Origin: Girardinichthys multiradiatus
Taxonomy: Eukaryota; Chordata; Actinopteri; Cyprinodontiformes; Goodeidae
Direction of reading: 5' to 3'
Length of the DNA: 64,000 bases
Assembly: GCF_021462225.1 (NCBI RefSeq)
Contig: NC_061817.1
Span: forward strand, 13,507,204 to 13,571,203
A model generated the notes under the pieces. That model saw only the letters and a list, made by a program, of their open reading frames with translations. It ran no database searches and had not been told where the DNA came from. Positions 1 through 10,292 of the stretch are shown in pieces. The stretch's first letter is position 1, and the number at the start of each line of letters is the position of its first letter. The translations under genes and the position numbers were made by a program.

Positions 1-1007
1 TTCAGACTCAAATAAAGAGCCTAAATAAATTCGGTTGGCGGCAGCTTTTTTAATTGACTTTTCAACAATTCGTATTTTAAATTATAGTTTAAATAAATAC
101 AAAATCCGACTGGCCCCTGGTCTTTGATTTGTTTTATGATAACATTTAATATTTCAATATGTTCACTAAGTAAATTTAAAAAAAAGCAGTTTAACTGCCG
201 CTATTTGGTTTATTTTCTATACTTAATATTGTAATGTATACTCTATTTTAATCACATTTAATAAATACATAAGTAATCAGACTGTCTGCTGTTTTCTGAT
301 CATATTTTTTTGTATATTTAGTATCTTTATGTTTTCAGAACGAATAAATAAACCAGACCGACCCTGCTTCTTGACTTAAATTCGTTTAGTATTGTTAATT
401 TTATAGTATTATTCGTATTTTTACATGTACTTTAGTCAATTTTCAAACCTCACTACTGAAAATAAATTAACCAGATTGACCACTTTTGACTTTTACTTTT
501 AAGGGGTTGACATTCTTGCACCCCCTAGTGGTGGTGAAATGGTAAAGTACCAAAGGAAATCTTTTTTCTTAGCGTTCGTGTCTGAACCGCTTACTGCTTA
601 CTCTAGCCATGCTTACCGCCTGGGCTAAATTAAGGAGAATAATTATTTCCCCCTGCAAAAGTATTACATATTTGTATGTTGAATTAGAAATCGGACTTGA
701 TTAGGGGTTTTAAAGATCAAACCATTTGATTGACTCTTTGTTTTTTCATTTTTTGGTTAAATTCATTTTGAAATAATCAACAATAGGCTTAAAACACTGG
801 GTCTGATATTTATGTTTCCCTGGCCATTTTCTCCTTCATTTCCCCAACCCCTCTGCTCTCTTAATCACCAGTTGCCACCTCCTGGCTCCCTCCTCCATAC
901 ATGTTCACTTACTACATATACTTCACTCACTTCAGAAACACAGTTGAAACTAAGTATTTACACACGCTGTATACAAACACACATAACTTTCTGTTCTGTT
1001 GTCTAAC
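1..1007. other. AT-rich intergenic sequence, nothing recognised
   Basis: This stretch is AT-rich single-copy-looking sequence. Open frames are short (under 80 codons), have no recognisable composition or splice context, and look like chance. I see no gene or clear element until the dispersed repeat at about 1008. Confidence 0.5.
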
Positions 1008-1112
1008 ATTCAATTCAATTCAGTTTATTTATATAGTGCCAATTCACAACACGTCATGTCTAAAGGCACTTTACAAAGTCAATTCAATCATACAGATTTC
1101 AAGTCAGGTACA
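1008..1112 (+). repeat. Fish dispersed repeat, left fragment
   Basis: The segment has the TTTATTTATATAGTGCC / AATTCACAACA / GGCACTTTACAAAG signature of a repeat found widely in teleost genomes. The related tail (about 2387-2500) lies on the far side of the Tc1 element at 1115-2384, so the Tc1 inserted into an existing repeat copy. The family name is not certain from sequence alone. Confidence 0.6.
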
Positions 1113-1114
1113 TA

Positions 1115-2384
1115 CAGGGGTTGGACAATGAAACTGAAACACCTGTCATTTTAGTGTGGGAGGTTTCATGGCTAAATTGGACCAGCCTGGTAGCCAGTCT
1201 TCATTGATTGCACATTGCACCAGTAAGAGCAGAGTGTGAAGGTTCAATTAGCAGGGTAAGAGCACAGTTTTGCTCAAAATATTGAAATGCACACAACATT
1301 ATGGGTGACATACCAGAGTTCAAAAGAGGACAAATTGTTGGTGCACGTCTTGCTGGCGCATCTGTGACCAAGACAGCAAATCTTTGTGATGTATCAAGAG
1401 CCACGGTATCCAGGGTAATGTCAGCATACCACCAAGAAGGACGAACCACATCCAACAGGATTAACTGTGGACGCAAGAGGAAGCTGTCTGAAAGGGATGT
1501 TCGGGTGCTAACCCGGATTGTATCCAAAAAACATAAAACCACGGCTGCCCAAATAACGGCAGAATTAAATGTGCACCTCAACTCTCCTGTTTCCACCAGA
1601 ACTGTCCATCAGGAGCTCCACAGGGTCAATATACACGGCCGGGCTGCTATAGCCAAACCTTTGGTCACTCATGCCAATGCCAAACGTCGGTTTCAATGGT
1701 GCAAGGAGCGCAAATCTTGGGCTGTGGACAATGTGAAATATGTATTGTTCTCTGATGAGTCCACCTTTACTGTTTTCCCCACATCCGGGAGAGTTACGGT
1801 GTGGAGAAGCCCCAAAGAAGCGTACCACCCAAACTGTTGCATGCCCAGAGTGAAGCATGGGGGTGGATCAGTGATGGTTTGGGCTGCCATATCATGGCAT
1901 TCCCTTGGCCCAATACTTGTGCTAGATGGGCGCGTCACTGCCAAGGACTACCGAACCATTCTTGAGGACCATGTGCATCCAATGGTTCAAGCATTGTATC
2001 CTGAAGGCGGTGCCGTGTATCAGGATGACAATGCACCAATACACACAGCAAGACTGGTGAAAGATTGGTTTGATGAACATGAAAGTGAAGTTGAACATCT
2101 CCCATGGCCTGCACAGTCACCAGATCTAAATATTATTGAGCCACTTTGGGGTGTTTTGGAGGAGCGAGTCAGGAAACGTTTTCCTCCACCAGCATCTTGT
2201 AGTGATCTGGCCACTATCCTGCAAGAAGAATGGCTTAAAATCCCTCTGACCACTGTGCAGGACTTGTATATGTCATTCCCAAGATGAATTGACGCTGTAT
2301 TGGCCGCAAAAGGAGGCCCTACACCATACTAATAAATTATTGTGGTCTAAAACCAGGTGTTTCAGTTTCATTGTCCAACCCCTG
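1115..2384 (+). mobile_element. Tc1-like DNA transposon, complete ends (1270 bp)
   Basis: The element begins CAGGGGTTGGACAATGAAAC and ends with its reverse complement, giving terminal inverted repeats of about 30 bp. It is flanked by TA on both sides (1113-1114 and 2385-2386), the Tc1/mariner target duplication. It carries a single transposase frame on the + strand. Short inverted repeats and a different protein separate it from the 1.6-kb family seen seven times elsewhere in the window. Confidence 0.92.
1301..2332 (+). pseudogene. Tc1-like transposase with one late nonsense codon
   Basis: This encodes a DD34E cut-and-paste transposase. The N-terminal third is a paired-type helix-turn-helix DNA-binding region with a basic GRKRK motif. 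The catalytic triad is visible as D in LFSDEST, D in YQDDNAPIH and E in NIIEPLW. The frame is open for 328 residues from ATG 1301, then stops at TGA 2285-2287. Reading on in frame gives IDAVLAAKGGPTPY and a natural stop at 2330-2332, so the intact protein was 343 residues. The stop looks like a CGA to TGA change at a CpG. Loss of 15 C-terminal residues probably, but not certainly, inactivates it. Confidence 0.9.
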
Positions 2385-2386
2385 TA

Positions 2387-2500
2387 TGTTCCAATTGATC
2401 CTAATCATCAATCAATGCAGTCAAATTCAGTTTATTATTCAAATTGGTTAAAAAATGTTTTCTATCTCATTCATCTTGCAAATATTGTAATATATGTGGA
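2387..2500 (+). repeat. Fish dispersed repeat, right fragment
   Basis: The text CAGTCAAATTCAGTTTATTATTCAAATTGG and what follows matches the tail of the repeat whose head is at 1008-1112, displaced by the intervening Tc1 element. Boundaries are approximate. Confidence 0.5.
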
Positions 2501-2909
2501 TTGATGATTAATTTTCACCCCATGTGGAACATCTGTTAAAACAGCTAAAAGATGTCCTTGGCTTTTGGTATCGACACAAATCCTGTCTGAAGGAAGATCC
2601 TCGTACAAACAACTTTTGTGAATGTGCTGGGATTCGGAGACATCATCTACATCGATTCAGTTTCCTCAACCCTCCATGGTCTAGACCAGAGGTTCCCAAA
2701 GTTGGGGGCGCGCCCCCTAGGGGGGGCTCAGCATCATTGCAGGGGGGGGGGCGCAGTATAAATAACTGAAAAAAAGAATGCTTGGACACTGTTAGCATAA
2801 TGGACAGGATTCTGGCGGGACTCCCACAAAAACGTAAAAAAGAAGATGAAGAATCACCAAATTTGCTTCCAAAACAACTTTCTTCAAAGCCAAAGGTTAG
2901 AAAATATGA

Positions 2910-3080
<171 letters not shown>

Positions 3081-3166
3081 TGACAAAAACTCGTAAACTG
3101 CCGTGCCCAGCAATCTCTTTACTAAAGCTGCAAATGTACCGGCAAACGCTCAACTCAGCTCATATA

Positions 3167-4776
3167 CAGGTCCTTCTCAAAAAATTAGCATATTGTGATA
3201 AAGTTCATTATTTTCCATTATGTAATGATGAAAATTTAACATTCATATATTTTAGATTCATTGCACACTAACTGAAATATTTCAGGTCTTTTATTGTCTT
3301 AATACGGATGATTTTGGCATACAGCTCATGAAAACCCAAAATTCCTATCTCACAAAATTAGCATATCATTAAAAGGGTTTCTAAACGAGTTATGAACCTA
3401 ATCATCTGAATCAACGAGTTAACTCTAAACACCTGCAAAAGATTCCTGAGGCCTTTAAAACTCCCAGCCTGGTTCATCACTCAAAACCCCAATCATGGGT
3501 AAGACTGCCGACCTGACTGCTGTCCAGAAGGCCACTATTGACACCCTCAAGCAAGAGGGTAAGACACAGAAAGACATTTCTGAACGAATAGGCTGTTCCC
3601 AGAGTGCTGTATCAAGGCACCTCAGTGGGAAGTCTGTGGGAAGGAAAAAGTGTGGCAGAAAACGCTGCACAACGAGAAGAGGTGACCGGACCCTGAGGAA
3701 GATTGTGGAGAAGGGCCGATTCCAGACCTTGGGAGACCTGCGGAAGCAGTGGACTGAGTCTGGAGTAGAAACATCCAGAGCCACCGTGCACAGGCGTGTG
3801 CAGGAAATGGGCTACAGGTGCCGCATTCCCCAGGTCAAGCCACTTTTGAACCAGAAACAGCGGCAGAAGCGCCTGACCTGGGCTACAGAGAAGCAGCACT
3901 GGACTGTTGCTCAGTGGTCCAAAGTACTTTTTTCGGATGAAAGCAAATTCTGCATGTCATTCAGAAATCAAGGTGCCAGAGTCTGGAGGAAGACTGGGGA
4001 GAAGGAAATGCCAAAATGCCAGAAGTCCAGTGTCAAGTACCCACAGTCAGTGATGGTCTGGGGTGCCGTGTCAGCTGCTGGTGTTGGTCCACTGTGTTTT
4101 ATCAAGGGCAGGGTCAATGCAGCTAGCTATCAGGAGATTTTGGAGCACTTCATGCTTCCATCAGCTGAAAAGCTTTATGGAGATGAAGATTTCATTTTTC
4201 AGCACGACCTGGCACCTGCTCACAGTGCCAAAACCACTGGTAAATGGTTTACTGACCATGGTATCACTGTGCTCAATTGGCCTGCCAACTCTCCTGACCT
4301 GAACCCCATAGAGAATCTGTGGGATATTGTGAAGAGAACGTTGAGAGACTCAACACCCAACACTCTGGATGAACTAAAGGCCACTAGCGAAGCATCCTGG
4401 GCCTCCATAAGACCTCAGCAGTGCCACAGGCTGATTGCCTCCATGCCACGCCGCATTGAAGCAGTCATTTCTGCCAAAGGATTCCCGACCAAGTATTGAG
4501 TGCATAACTGTACATGATTATTTGAAGGTTGATGTTTTTTGTATTAAAAACACTTTTCTTTTATTGGTCGGATGAAATATGCTAATTTTGTGAGATAGGA
4601 ATTTTGGGTTTTCATGAGCTGTATGCCAAAATCATCCATATTAAGACAATAAAAGACCTGAAATATTTCAGTTAGTGTGCAATGAATCTAAAATATATGA
4701 ATGTTAAATTTTCATCATTACATTATAGAAAATAATGAACTTTATCACAATATGCTAATTTTTTGAGAAGGACCTG
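3167..4776 (+). mobile_element. Tc1-like 1.6-kb family, copy A (1610 bp)
   Basis: Complete element flanked by TA (3165-3166, 4777-4778). Inverted repeats are about 200 bp (3167-3366 and 4577-4776). Each repeat carries TTAGCATA near its outer end and again at its inner end, the IR/DR layout of Sleeping Beauty-type elements where transposase binds two sites per repeat. It inserted into a hAT relic. It is one of seven near-identical copies in this window. Confidence 0.96.
3495..4499 (+). CDS. Tc1-like transposase, intact 334 aa (copy A)
   Basis: A full-length cut-and-paste transposase that acts in the nucleus. Residues about 1-110 form the bipartite helix-turn-helix DNA-binding region (a homeodomain-like recognition element in [13 protein letters not shown]), with a basic linker GRKKCGRKR that probably serves as an AT-hook-like and nuclear-localisation segment. 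The DD34E catalytic domain follows: D in [10 protein letters not shown] in [10 protein letters not shown] and E in NPIENLW. It ends SAKGFPTKY at the natural stop. The length is that of active Tc1 proteins. Relative to the other copies it has a few private changes (MSFRNQG for [13 protein letters not shown] for AAIEAS). Activity is inferred, not shown. Confidence 0.93.
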   Translation: MGKTADLTAVQKATIDTLKQEGKTQKDISERIGCSQSAVSRHLSGKSVGRKKCGRKRCTTRRGDRTLRKIVEKGRFQTLGDLRKQWTESGVETSRATVHRRVQEMGYRCRIPQVKPLLNQKQRQKRLTWATEKQHWTVAQWSKVLFSDESKFCMSFRNQGARVWRKTGEKEMPKCQKSSVKYPQSVMVWGAVSAAGVGPLCFIKGRVNAASYQEILEHFMLPSAEKLYGDEDFIFQHDLAPAHSAKTTGKWFTDHGITVLNWPANSPDLNPIENLWDIVKRTLRDSTPNTLDELKATSEASWASIRPQQCHRLIASMPRRIEAVISAKGFPTKY

Positions 4777-5696
4777 TAAAGTTGCCTACCGGGTGGCAAA
4801 GTGTAAAAAGCCGCACACAATCGCGGAGGAATTAATACTTCCTTGTGCTATGGACATAGTTTCAACTATGATTGATGACACAGCAACCAGCAAACTACGG
4901 GCTATTCCTCTGTCTAATAATACTATAGGTAGGCGCACTAATGACATTTCAAAGGACATAGAGGAGCAACTTAATGACAAGGTGCGTGACAGCCGCTTTG
5001 CTCTGCAGATGGATGAAGCCACCGACAGTAACAAAGACTGCTTACTGATAACTTACGTCAGATTCATAGATGGAGATGACATGAGGGAGGAGTTACTTTT
5101 CTGCAAACAAGTTCCCGGCAGAGGAACTGTTTAAAATCATTGACTCATACTTGAAAGAGGCCAATCTGAAATGGGAGGACTGTGTGGGGATCTGCACTGA
5201 CGGGGCGCAGGCTATGGCTGGGAAACGAGGAGGGCTGCAAGCGCTCATCAAGCGCGTCTCCCCTAATGTGCAGTGGACACACTGCATGACACACCGCGAA
5301 GCACTGGCGTCTAAACAGCTAAGTTTCGAGCTTAATGAAGTAATGACCGATGTCATCGCCACAGTCAACTACATCAAAACACGACCTGTCAAAGCCTGTC
5401 TCTTTTCGGCACTGTGTGAGGAAATGGGCTCTGAGCACAAAGCCATGTTGTTTCACAGCGAGTCCCGATGGTTGTCACGTGGGAAGGTGCTGTCCACGGT
5501 CTTTGATCTGCGAGATGAGATCCGCATCTTTTTGAAGGAAGAAGGCTGTGGACTTGCCCACACATTTTCCTGTAACAAGTTCCTGATGAAACTTGCATAC
5601 CTCAGTGACATGTTTTTAAAACTGACTGAACTGAAAAGTGCACTCAGCACTGTGACCTACTTCAGTAAACTGTGGTCTCACGCCTTGACCAGCTAG

Positions 5697-6689
5697 ATGT
5701 AGGCTGCAATTTACCTTTACTGTTATGCTGTAAATGTATTATCTAGTAATATAACTATTAAGTCATTATCGTATAAAAGGCAATATTGAACTTACCATGA
5801 ATTTTTGACTATGTTGTGGCTATAAAAAATAGTTGCATATTTACTTGTCTAAAAATTATGTCCAATCGTCGGGATTTGCGCTAAACAAACCAACATATGG
5901 ATCCACCTTGCTGATCGCATTTTTTTTTTTTAGATACTTATCCATGGTCAAAAAAGTTTACAATGTTGCAATGTTGTAAAATGCATGAAGCGATATGGAG
6001 ACACCCAAGATAGCAGACTGGAAGTGAGGCACTGCAGTGATGTCCCTATTGTTTTGCCTCCTATGATGTCATCGAGCGAAGTAAACACAAAACAAAACTA
6101 GCAGCTTTTTAAACAGTTTGTATTTTTCAAAAGCCAGGAGTGGAAGTCACGCATCATTACCGACTTGTGTTTTTATTGCGACTGTATATTTGCTACAAAA
6201 AAAAAACACAGCATAGTATAGTGTCTTTAAGCTATTAAAGAAATAAAATAAAGATGATGACAGAAGATGGACCTTGAAATTTAAAGAATGGACATACATA
6301 TGATGTTTAATACGATAAATCAAACATTCAATATTTACTGTTAGTTAGTTGTTTGTCATCTACACTGGACAAACATGAAACAGAAAAAAATACACAAATA
6401 TACAGGATTTACTTTTTTACAGCCACGTTTTAGGCAATAGTAATTTTATATGTCTTAATATATATACGGTGCATTTATTATGTGATAGATGTGCATTAAT
6501 AAATATTTGGACACATCGTATCATGACAGGATTATCACTTATCACTTTTTTCACAGTTTTTAGTGCTTTAGCGCCCTCTAGTGGGAGATAAAAGTGACAA
6601 CGTCCAAAATGGAATTCTCTTTATTTTAGATTTGTTTATCTGGGTGCCGTAACTTTGTGCTGTGTTTCTCTTGTCACAAAACAAAACAA
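5697..6689. other. AT-rich spacer, nothing recognised
   Basis: No coding potential and no clear element. The far end of the hAT relic might lie here in decayed form, but I could not find a terminal repeat matching its left end. Confidence 0.4.
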
Positions 6690-6905
6690 ACAAACAAAAA
6701 GGTAAGATTGCTAATCAGCTAATTAACTCAAAACACCTGCAAAGGTTTCCTGAGCCTTTAAACGGTCTCTCACTCTGGGTCATAGCCGACACAGTCATGG
6801 GAAAGACTGCTGACCTGACAGGATGTTCAGACGACAGTCATCAACACCCTTCACAAGGAGGGTGAGCCACAAAAGAGCATTGCTGAAGAAGCTGGTACTC
6901 GATCT
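6690..6905 (+). pseudogene. Decayed Tc1 transposase N-terminal fragment
   Basis: The text contains a leader like that of the 1.6-kb family (AACACCTGCAAAGGTTTCC) and then MGKTADLTG followed by a frameshifted region (CATCAACACCCTTCACAAGG). This is the start of a related but older Tc1 family. It breaks off at about 6905, shortly before copy B. Confidence 0.65.
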
Positions 6906-6936
6906 ATTTTTGGGGGGGTGTTTTTAAGTATATTTA

Positions 6937-8546
6937 CAGGTCCTTCTCAAAATATTAGCATATTGTGATGAAGTTCATTATTTTCCATAATGTAATGATG
7001 AAAATTTAACATTCATATATTTTAGATTCATTGCACACTAACTGAAATATTTCAGGTCTTTTATTGTCTTAATACGGATGATTTTGGCATACAGCTCATG
7101 AAAACCCAAAATTCCTATCTCACAAAATTAGCATATTTCATCCGACCAATAAAAGAAAAGTGTTTTTAATACAAAAAACGTCAACCTTCAAATAATCATG
7201 TACAGTTATGCACTCAATATTTGGTCGGGAATCCTTTGGCAGAAATGACTGCTTCAATGCGGCGTGGCATGGAGGCAATCAGCCTGTGGCACTGCTGAGG
7301 TCTTATGGAGGCCCAGGATGCTTCGATAGCGGCCTTTAGCTCATCCAGAGTGTTGGGTCTTGAGTCTCTCAACGTTCTCTTCACAATATCCCACAGATTC
7401 TCTATGGGGTTCAGGTCAGGAGAGTTGGCAGGCCAATTGAGCACAGTGATACCATGGTCAATAAACCATTTACCAGTGGTTTTGGCACTGTGAGCAGGTG
7501 CCAGGTCGTGCTGAAAAATGAAATCTTCATCTCCATAAAGCTTTTCAGCAGATGGAAGCATGAAGTGCTCCAAAATCTCCTGATAGCTAGCTGCATTGAC
7601 CCTGCCCTTGATAAAACACAGTGGACCAACACCAGCAGCTGACACGGCACCCCAGACCATCACTGACTGTGGGTACTTGACACTGGACTTCTGGCATTTT
7701 GGCATTTCCTTCTCCCCAGTCTTCCTCCAGACTCTGGCACCTTGATTTCCGAATGACATGCAGAATTTGCTTTCATCCGAAAAAAGTACTTTGGACCACT
7801 GAGCAACAGTCCAGTGCTGCTTCTCTGTAGCCCAGGTCAGGCGCTTCTGCCGCTGTTTCTGGTTCAAAAGTGGCTTGACCTGGGGAATGCGGCACCTGTA
7901 GCCCATTTCCTGCACACGCCTGTGCACGGTGGCTCTGGTTGTTTCTACTCCAGACTCAGTCCACTGCTTCCATAGGTCCCCCAAGGTCTGGAATCGGCCC
8001 TTCTCCACAATCTTCCTCAGGGTCCGGTCACCTCTTCTCGTTGTGCAGCGTTTTCTGCCACACTTTTTCCTTCCCACAGACTTCCCACTGAGGTGCCTTG
8101 ATACAGCACTCTGGGAACAGCCTATTCGTTCAGAAATTTCTTTCTGTGTCTTACCCTCTTGCTTGAGGGTGTCAATAGTGGCCTTCTGGACAGCAGTCAG
8201 GTCGGCAGTCTTACCCATGATTGGGGTTTTGAGTGATGAACCAGGCTGGGAGTTTTAAAGGCCTCAGGAATCTTTTGCAGGTGTTTAGAGTTAACTCGTT
8301 GATTCAGATGATTAGGTTCATAGCTCGTTTAGAGACCCTTTTAATGATATGCTAATTTAGTGAGATAGGAATTTTGGGTTTTCATGAGCTGTATGCCAAA
8401 ATCATCCGTATTAAGACAATAAAAGACCTGAAATATTTCAGTTATTGTGCAATGAATCTAAAATATATGAATGTTAAATTTTCATCATGACATTATGGAA
8501 AATAATGAACTTTATCACAATATGCTAATATTTTGAGAAGGACCTG
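6937..8546 (-). mobile_element. Tc1-like 1.6-kb family, copy B (1610 bp)
   Basis: Same length and ends as copy A, in reverse orientation. The left flank is TA (6935-6936). The right flank now reads TG (8547-8548), probably a later point change in the target duplication. The inverted repeats keep the outer and inner TTAGCATA sites. Confidence 0.95.
7214..8218 (-). CDS. Tc1-like transposase, intact 334 aa (copy B)
   Basis: Uninterrupted - strand frame from ATG at 8218 to stop at 7214, ending SAKGFPTKY. It has the same helix-turn-helix region, basic GRKKCGRKR linker and DD34E triad (SDESK, QHDLAPAH, PIENLW) as copy A. Differences are few, for example LWKQWTES for LRKQWTES and WFIDHG for WFTDHG. 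With copy A it is one of two full-length open frames of the family here and a candidate source of active enzyme. Confidence 0.93.
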   Translation of the reverse strand: MGKTADLTAVQKATIDTLKQEGKTQKEISERIGCSQSAVSRHLSGKSVGRKKCGRKRCTTRRGDRTLRKIVEKGRFQTLGDLWKQWTESGVETTRATVHRRVQEMGYRCRIPQVKPLLNQKQRQKRLTWATEKQHWTVAQWSKVLFSDESKFCMSFGNQGARVWRKTGEKEMPKCQKSSVKYPQSVMVWGAVSAAGVGPLCFIKGRVNAASYQEILEHFMLPSAEKLYGDEDFIFQHDLAPAHSAKTTGKWFIDHGITVLNWPANSPDLNPIENLWDIVKRTLRDSRPNTLDELKAAIEASWASIRPQQCHRLIASMPRRIEAVISAKGFPTKY

Positions 8547-8562
8547 TGGACCCCGTATGATA

Positions 8563-9200
8563 CAGGGCCTTCCAAATATATTCATGATGGTTTAACTTTT
8601 TTACATTTTGTCACATAAGCACAAACCTCAATGTATTTTAGACAGGTTTTATGTGATGAACCAACACAAAATTTGAAAAGTGTGTCATGCATTTGTATTC
8701 AGCCCCCCTGAGCCAATACTTTGCAGAACCACCTTTTGCTGTTATTACAGCTGCAAATATTTGCACATAAAGATTATTTTTCTCCTTTCTTCTTTGTAAA
8801 ATAGCTCAAACTCAGTTTAATTTTCAAGCCCTGCCACAGATTCTCAAATGGATTTAAGCCTGGACTTTGACTTGGCCATTCTAACACATCAATAGTACAC
8901 TAAACTAACGCATTTCATTTTGGCTCTGGCTGTAGTTTTTATGTCAATGTCTTACTGGAAGATGAAACTCCACCTACAGTATATCTCCAGTGTTTTGTTG
9001 CTTCTGATTGATTTTCTTCCAGAATTGCCCCGTATTTAGCTCCACCCATCTTCCCATTGATGCTGTCCAGCTTCCCTGTACCTACTGAAGAAAAGCATCT
9101 CTATACCATGATGCTGCCACCCCTATGTTCCACAGTAGGAATGGTGTGCTCAGGTTTACAGAGATCTGCTTACTCAGTGTTCCCAGCAACAAACTAAACA
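8563..9200 (-). pseudogene. Decayed Tc1-like element, - strand
   Basis: Starts at a TA followed by CAGGGCCTTCCAAATATATT. It then reads as the reverse complement of a Tc1 transposase, including a GCATCATGGTATAGAGATGC-like segment at about 9100 (complement of the conserved GGGGGCAGCATCATG region). Many stops and indels are present and no intact frame remains. Confidence 0.6.
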
Positions 9201-9850
9201 AGGCTCTCACATGAAATACTATCCATTAGGTGTGAATGGGTGTGTACATGGTTGCTTATCTTGTGTGTTTCTGTATAGAAAGTGGATGGATGGATTTTAA
9301 ATGTGATTGATAATTAGTTCTTTAAGACTATGTTTATGCATGTAGGTCAATCATGATCACTTTCAAAGTACATTAAGGTTATTGCAGGTTTTGTTAACAC
9401 TGTAACACAATAAATACATCTGTTGTGTGGTTTTAGTCAGAGGGAAGATAGGGAGAGACTAAAGGCCTTAGTTTTTCTTCTAGGCTCCTCTGTTCAGCAT
9501 CTTTTTGTATCTTCTCTGACTGTGTTACACAGGAATCTACTAATGAATTCAGGTGGTTGTGTTTCCCTTTCCAATGTTGAAATACCCGGATTTCAACCCT
9601 ATCAGACCTTATCAGGGTGAACATTATTAAGAAGAATCTTATGACTATTCTTTATTTCTTTTTCTTTACTTTGAAGTAAGCAATGTGTTTCAGAGAGTAT
9701 TCCAGCTAAATGTGTTTAATTGCCTGTGCTGTTTGGTTTGGTTGCGTAAGACAGGAAGGAGCTGTTTCATTTTTCTCTCTGTTGGCAGCCCTTGTAAGCA
9801 GCAGCCTCCTTCTTTCTGCTCATAGGCGCCATGCCTCAACGCTCAAACCG
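9201..9850. other. Spacer upstream of the tetraspanin, nothing firm
   Basis: Contains a short fish-repeat-like phrase (AAAGTGGATGGATGGAT, about 9280) and otherwise nothing I can name. The short open frames on both strands overlap each other and look like chance. Confidence 0.4.
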
Positions 9851-9855
9851 TTCGA

Positions 9856-10011
9856 CCAATAGGAGGACTGGACGAGGTTGAGGAGGCGGGGCTTGTTGCA
9901 CATTGAAGTAGCAGAATTAACACACATTTTAATCAGATGTTGTGTGGCTGAGAAGAGTGCTGCTCTGGAAAAATTCCTGCAGTGTTAAACCAAAGCTGAA
10001 AACAATAAAAG
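9856..10011 (+). promoter_or_regulatory. Probable promoter and 5' noncoding exon of tetraspanin gene 1
   Basis: A CCAAT box (9856-9860) lies just upstream of a GC box GGCGGGGC (9885-9892) in a locally GC-richer patch. A plausible noncoding first exon ends at 10011 with a GTAATT donor. It would join an acceptor at 10209-10210 (GAACAG), placing ATG 10293 in the next exon. The matching position of gene 2 also has CCAAT plus a GC-rich element. The transcription start is inferred. Confidence 0.5.
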
Positions 10012-10292
10012 GTAATTTAATGTCCGCTGTTGCCACTTTTGTTTACAGCTCATTTTAATTCGAGAATTGTCTCGGTAGTTTCTAACAATGTAATTTTCGT
10101 GTAAAATGTTTGTTTAACGTTACAAAATACTTTTCGTTATGACTGTGTGCTGATTATAAGTTGTGCCGACATTAGCTAACGCGTTGTTTTAATATACTCT
10201 ACCTGAACAGGCCTGTGCTGCTGAAAGAGCTCCATTATTCCCATTTTTCTCCAGACTTCTCAAGGGCGCAGTTTACCAAACCACTGCTCATC

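Noticed and set aside
812..1131. Short overlapping frames at the window start
   Set aside because: Low-complexity translations, overlapping a dispersed repeat, no start context or splice sites.
3455..3784. 109-residue antisense frame repeated at every copy of the 1.6-kb Tc1
   Set aside because: It is the exact shadow of the transposase N-terminal region on the other strand; it recurs only because the element recurs, and it shows no independent signal.
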